A stretch of 9,461 nt of DNA from Candidatus Equinaster intestinalis. Lineage in GTDB: Bacteria > Bacillota_A > Clostridia > Oscillospirales > Acutalibacteraceae. The DNA is taken from assembly GCA_018065375.1 (NCBI GenBank), contig JAGHTJ010000017.1, forward strand, positions 1-9,461, written 5' to 3'. The position numbers were made by a program, and so were the translations under genes. This document shows positions 6,813 through 9,461 of this stretch, piece after piece. Under the pieces are notes generated by a model that was not told the origin of the DNA, did no database searches, and saw nothing but the letters and a program-made list of their open reading frames with translations. How positions within the stretch are numbered: the first letter of the stretch is position 1; each line of letters starts with the position of its first letter.

Positions 6813-7148
6813 TTAAAACCTCTTATAAATTTTTCCGAATTCTTCTAAATTTTCAGCAAATATTATCGGCTTACCCGAAAACCTTTCGGCGCACACCCTT
6901 TTTTCCTCAAAATTCATATCCTCGGTGATAACCGCTACCTTTTCGGCATAGTTTTCACCGTGCCACGAAATTTCGTGAAGAGTAAGCATTATCTGCTCCT
7001 CGGCGTTATCCTTTTTCGGGAAAAGCACAAGGATTTTTTCCGCCTTTTTCGGGGGCCTTAAAACAATAACGCAGGCAATATGTACTATCTCGCAAAGACC
7101 GAGCACCGAAAGCAGAAGTGCCGCCGTTATCATTATTATTCTCACCAT
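6813..7148 (-). CDS. Small one-span membrane protein of unknown function
   Basis: I do not recognise this 111-residue protein. Residues about 3-30 are strongly hydrophobic (ITAALLLSVLGLCEIVHIACVIVL). A basic stretch RPPKKAEK follows, so by the positive-inside rule the C-terminal 75 residues should be cytoplasmic. That tail alternates strands and helices: KILVLFPKK, KVAVITED, KPIIFAEN and LEEFGKIYKRF, suggesting a small alpha/beta domain of Rossmann-like layout. The gene is probably real. It has a GAGGTGG site 4-5 nt before ATG, and its TAA stop directly abuts the recD2 ATG, with the recD2 ribosome binding site inside its last codons. It lies after the cdaR terminator and heads the recD2-comFC-mreB set. 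Function is unknown; position hints at an envelope or DNA-processing link but proves nothing. Confidence 0.8.
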   Translation of the reverse strand: MVRIIMITAALLLSVLGLCEIVHIACVIVLRPPKKAEKILVLFPKKDNAEEQIMLTLHEISWHGENYAEKVAVITEDMNFEEKRVCAERFSGKPIIFAENLEEFGKIYKRF

Positions 7149-7164
7149 AATACCACCTCAAAAC

Positions 7165-7194
7165 ATACTATGCCCGAAGCTTGTATTATGTAAA
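7165..7194 (-). promoter_or_regulatory. Possible promoter of the small membrane protein-recD2-comFC-mreB operon
   Basis: TTTACA (7189-7194), 18-bp spacer, TAGTAT (7165-7170). The -35 box would overlap the last T residues of the cdaR terminator, and the start point would fall at about the GAGGTGG ribosome binding site, giving an almost absent 5' leader. A promoter is needed here because a terminator precedes, but this candidate is weak. Confidence 0.3.
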
Positions 7195-7228
7195 AAGGAT
7201 TCCGCTCATTATTAACGAAATCCTTTTT
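7192..7228 (-). terminator. Intrinsic terminator after cdaR
   Basis: AAAAAGGATTTCG and CGGAATCCTTTTT form a 13-bp stem (one T-G wobble) with an 11-nt loop, ending in T residues, 6 bases after the cdaR stop codon. The arms carry A-runs and T-runs, so it could work in both directions, but no plus-strand gene needs it. Confidence 0.88.
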
Positions 7229-7233
7229 TCAGA

Positions 7234-8493
7234 TTATTTTACGGTAATTGATGCCTGATAGCTTCCTATCTGCCAGATGCTCGCACCCGATTCGCTGTAA
7301 ACTGCCGCCTCCGCAGTATATTCGCCCGCTTTTTTACCGCCTATATCAACCGCCGCATAAAGCGATTCGGCTTTAAGGGTTCGCATAATATCCTTCGGAG
7401 CGCAGATTTTAACGTTTTTAACCGGAGCCGTAAGGGTTACACTGAAATTGCCCTCGTTATTTATCGCCTTTACCTTTTCTACCGTAAAGATTTTTTCAAC
7501 AAATGCGGAGGTATCTATTTTTACCGTTATTTTTTCAACATTATCGAGTATTTTTACGCCGTCCGCCAAAACCGGAGTTGTTTCAAAGCTTGAAGACGAT
7601 TTTGAAATACCGAAAAAGTCAATCGAAGAAAGCTTGATTTCTTTTATTGAATCCACCGTTTCGGCAGGTCCTATAATGTTTACCTCGTTTGCCGAAAGGG
7701 TATATTTGATGAAGCTTGCATAGTTAGCCGGTGCATTTGAGAAATCGGGCTTAACCGCAACCGTTTTACGTTTGGAAATCGGAACCGATACCTTTATACT
7801 GCTTGCACTCAACGAATAGTTTGCCTTATTCAGTTCTTCGGAATTTTTACCGAGAAGCATTATTTCGCCATCGTAGGTTTTGGTTTCGGAGAGAATCTCA
7901 TTTTCCTCTACAAGGGCAACCGCCTTATCTATCTTTTCCATTTCGGTACGCGGTCCCTTAACGGTTATCTTGTCCTCATCGGCATTACTGATTACCGGTT
8001 GCTCGGCAACAAGACCCGCAACGGCGCTTACGCCCTTAACAAGCGGAGTAACCGCAATTTGCTTGGTATCAATATAATCGAATGTGAGATTGAGCTGGGA
8101 AGGAGTTATCGAAACTACCGAAAACTCATTTTGATTATTAAGCTTGGTAACATTGAGCGGGATTGTATAATTGCCCGGTGCCGTAACATTGGCAAGAGAG
8201 GGCGAAACTACTATATCCTTTTCGGTCAGATTGCCTACAACATAGGCGGGTCCGCTTAATTTTACCGTAACGGTGGTTGAAACGCCCGAAATTTCATCGA
8301 GACCGAGTTCCCCCGCAACCGTTCCCGCCGTATCAATGGTTACGCTTATATTTGTGAGGGTTCCCTCGATATTCGGCGTTTGATTTATAACGATTACAAG
8401 CCAGAGAATAAAGGCGGCAAGTACCGAAAAGACTATTGTAAACTTTTTATTCGACAGAAGCTTTTTAAGTGAAAATTTATTCATAAAACTCAT
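7234..8493 (-). CDS. cdaR: CdaR, YbbR-repeat regulator of the diadenylate cyclase
   Basis: Membrane-anchored extracellular partner of CdaA, 419 residues from this start. A basic N-terminus is followed by one membrane span (about 18-37) and then a long beta-rich outer part with YbbR-type repeats. Repeat-like segments recur as ..TVKLSGPAYVVGNL.., ..ITVKGPRTEMEKI.., ..VNIIGPAETVDSI.. and ..VKICAPKDIMRTL.., four copies in all. In Bacillus and Listeria the protein binds CdaA and modulates c-di-AMP synthesis. The start used here overlaps the cdaA stop as ATGA, with AAGAGG 4 nt upstream. A second Met three codons on (8482-8484, MNKFSLKK) sits 11 nt after AGGAG and would align better with short known N-termini, so it is a real alternative. 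A terminator follows, and glmM is absent downstream. Confidence 0.93.
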   Translation of the reverse strand: MSFMNKFSLKKLLSNKKFTIVFSVLAAFILWLVIVINQTPNIEGTLTNISVTIDTAGTVAGELGLDEISGVSTTVTVKLSGPAYVVGNLTEKDIVVSPSLANVTAPGNYTIPLNVTKLNNQNEFSVVSITPSQLNLTFDYIDTKQIAVTPLVKGVSAVAGLVAEQPVISNADEDKITVKGPRTEMEKIDKAVALVEENEILSETKTYDGEIMLLGKNSEELNKANYSLSASSIKVSVPISKRKTVAVKPDFSNAPANYASFIKYTLSANEVNIIGPAETVDSIKEIKLSSIDFFGISKSSSSFETTPVLADGVKILDNVEKITVKIDTSAFVEKIFTVEKVKAINNEGNFSVTLTAPVKNVKICAPKDIMRTLKAESLYAAVDIGGKKAGEYTAEAAVYSESGASIWQIGSYQASITVK

Positions 8494-9386
8494 TTCTCCT
8501 CTTTCACCTCGCCGTTTTTCTTATCTTTTGGTCTGAAAAAATTTCTGATGCGGGTAAAGAGCGGAGCCTTGTCCTTTGTATCGTCAACCAAAAGGTACTC
8601 TTGAAGCGCTTTACGAAGTGTAATGGAATCATAATCCCTTGTGAGCGCTCCGTTGCAGGCAATCGAAATATTACCCGTTTCCTCCGAAACCACAACTACC
8701 ACCGCATCACTCGATTCGCTCATACCGATTGCCGCGCGATGTCTTGTACCGAGCGCAGAATTCAAATCATTATTGGTGGTAAGGGGCAAAATACAGCCGG
8801 CGCTGAGAATGCGGTTATTGCGGATAATCATACCTCCATCGTGCAGAGGTGATTTCGGATAAAAAACATTCTGCACAAGCTCGGTTGAAATGGCGGCATC
8901 AATTTCGGTGCCGGTATCTGCAATTTCACCGAGGGGAGTTTTGCGCTCGAAAACCATCAGCGCGCCTATCTTCTTTTCCTGCATATTGCTTGCCGCTTTG
9001 CAGATTTCACCGATTATGCGGGTAGTTTTTTCGGATTCGGAATCTATCGCCTGCTTGCCGAGATTGCTTATATTGCTGTGTCCCATCTTTTCAAGGGCGC
9101 GGCGAAGCTCGGGTTGGAAAACGATTGCCGCTACGATTATGATTGAATCGGCAAATTTCATAAGAAGCCATTTAATCGTAACAAGCTCGAACCAATCCGC
9201 AAGAACAAAAATTGCAAGCACTACAAGTATGCCCTTTATGAGCTGACCTGCCCGCGAATCACGGAAAAACTTGATACACTCGTAAATTATAAAGGCAACT
9301 GCAATTATATCGAGTATATCGAAAAATCTTATATTTATAAAAGCGTAGAGTATTTGACTCCAAAAGGTATTTAAGGATTCCAGCAT
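8490..9386 (-). CDS. cdaA: Diadenylate cyclase CdaA (c-di-AMP synthase)
   Basis: Membrane enzyme that joins two ATP into the second messenger c-di-AMP, which controls potassium, osmolyte and cell-wall balance in Firmicutes. From the start used here it has 298 residues. Three membrane spans lie in roughly the first 92 residues, ending at the family hallmark VFQPELRRALE. The DisA_N catalytic domain follows, with DGGMII (D183) and TRHRAAIGMSE (R215-H216-R217), both active-site motifs intact. Upstream Met codons exist at 9393-9395 and 9390-9392, but the AAGGA site overlaps or lies too close to them. It is 8 nt from the ATG at 9384-9386, which I therefore prefer. The gene has its own promoter and overlaps cdaR by 4 bp, counting the first cdaR start. 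Confidence 0.95.
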   Translation of the reverse strand: MLESLNTFWSQILYAFINIRFFDILDIIAVAFIIYECIKFFRDSRAGQLIKGILVVLAIFVLADWFELVTIKWLLMKFADSIIIVAAIVFQPELRRALEKMGHSNISNLGKQAIDSESEKTTRIIGEICKAASNMQEKKIGALMVFERKTPLGEIADTGTEIDAAISTELVQNVFYPKSPLHDGGMIIRNNRILSAGCILPLTTNNDLNSALGTRHRAAIGMSESSDAVVVVVSEETGNISIACNGALTRDYDSITLRKALQEYLLVDDTKDKAPLFTRIRNFFRPKDKKNGEVKEEK

Positions 9387-9430
9387 TTTCATCATCCTTT
9401 TCGCTAAAAATTTGTATATTTATTTATTAT

Positions 9431-9459
9431 ATAATAGCACAATATCGGGTCAGTATCAA
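9431..9459 (-). promoter_or_regulatory. Promoter of cdaA-cdaR
   Basis: -35 TTGATA (9454-9459, 5 of 6), 17-bp spacer, -10 TATTAT (9431-9436) with an extended TGC just before it. The start point should be near 9424, giving a leader of roughly 40 nt before the cdaA ribosome binding site. What lies further upstream is outside the window. Confidence 0.82.
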
Positions 9460-9461
9460 GA

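Noticed and set aside
9425..9436. TATTATATAATA palindrome at the cdaA promoter
   Set aside because: It is a by-product of an AT-rich -10 region; too simple to call an operator.
1..9461. CRISPR array, insertion sequence, phage or tRNA genes
   Set aside because: No direct-repeat array, transposase, integrase or tRNA-like cloverleaf was seen; gene content and spacing look like core chromosome.

Overview
The window looks like ordinary chromosome from a low-to-mid-GC Firmicute. The best guess is a Clostridia member of the Oscillospiraceae/Ruminococcaceae type, inferred from strong Shine-Dalgarno sequences of the AAGAGG/GGGAGG type, sigma-A-like promoters, a T-box leader, a cdaA-cdaR pair and a recD2-comFC-mreB string. 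No mobile element, phage gene, CRISPR array, tRNA or rRNA was seen. Every convincing gene is on the minus strand, so transcription runs from high to low coordinates.

Right part (about 9460 to 7190): a promoter (TTGATA, 17-bp spacer, extended -10 TATTAT) drives cdaA, the membrane diadenylate cyclase, and cdaR, its YbbR-repeat partner. The two overlap by 4 bp. A strong hairpin terminator follows cdaR directly, so glmM, the usual third gene of this operon, is not next to it here.

Middle part (7148 to 2852): a tightly packed set of four genes. It comprises a small one-span membrane protein of unknown function, the helicase recD2, a comFC-like double-zinc-ribbon phosphoribosyltransferase-fold protein, and a divergent mreB paralogue. 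The junctions are TAA directly followed by ATG, then two ATGA overlaps, so translation is probably coupled. No terminator follows mreB.

Left part (2851 to 1): nine bases after the mreB stop codon starts a near-consensus promoter (TTGACA, 17 bp, TATATT). Next comes a complete T-box leader with a UGG (Trp) specifier, a UGGC acceptor-binding bulge that fits the G73 discriminator of tRNA-Trp, and mutually exclusive antiterminator and terminator structures. Past the terminator lies a 10-codon reading frame with an ideal ribosome binding site and one Trp codon. Then come the three genes of a TrpXYZ-type ABC importer: lipoprotein, permease and ATPase, the last cut by the window edge. The leader therefore assigns a substrate, tryptophan, to a transporter family usually annotated without one.

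The least expected items are the short Trp-containing reading frame between the T-box and trpX, a perfect 16-bp palindrome spanning the mreB stop codon up to the trp promoter -35 box, and the apparent use of the T-box terminator as the only terminator for the recD2-comFC-mreB transcript. No wholly new multi-gene system could be supported.
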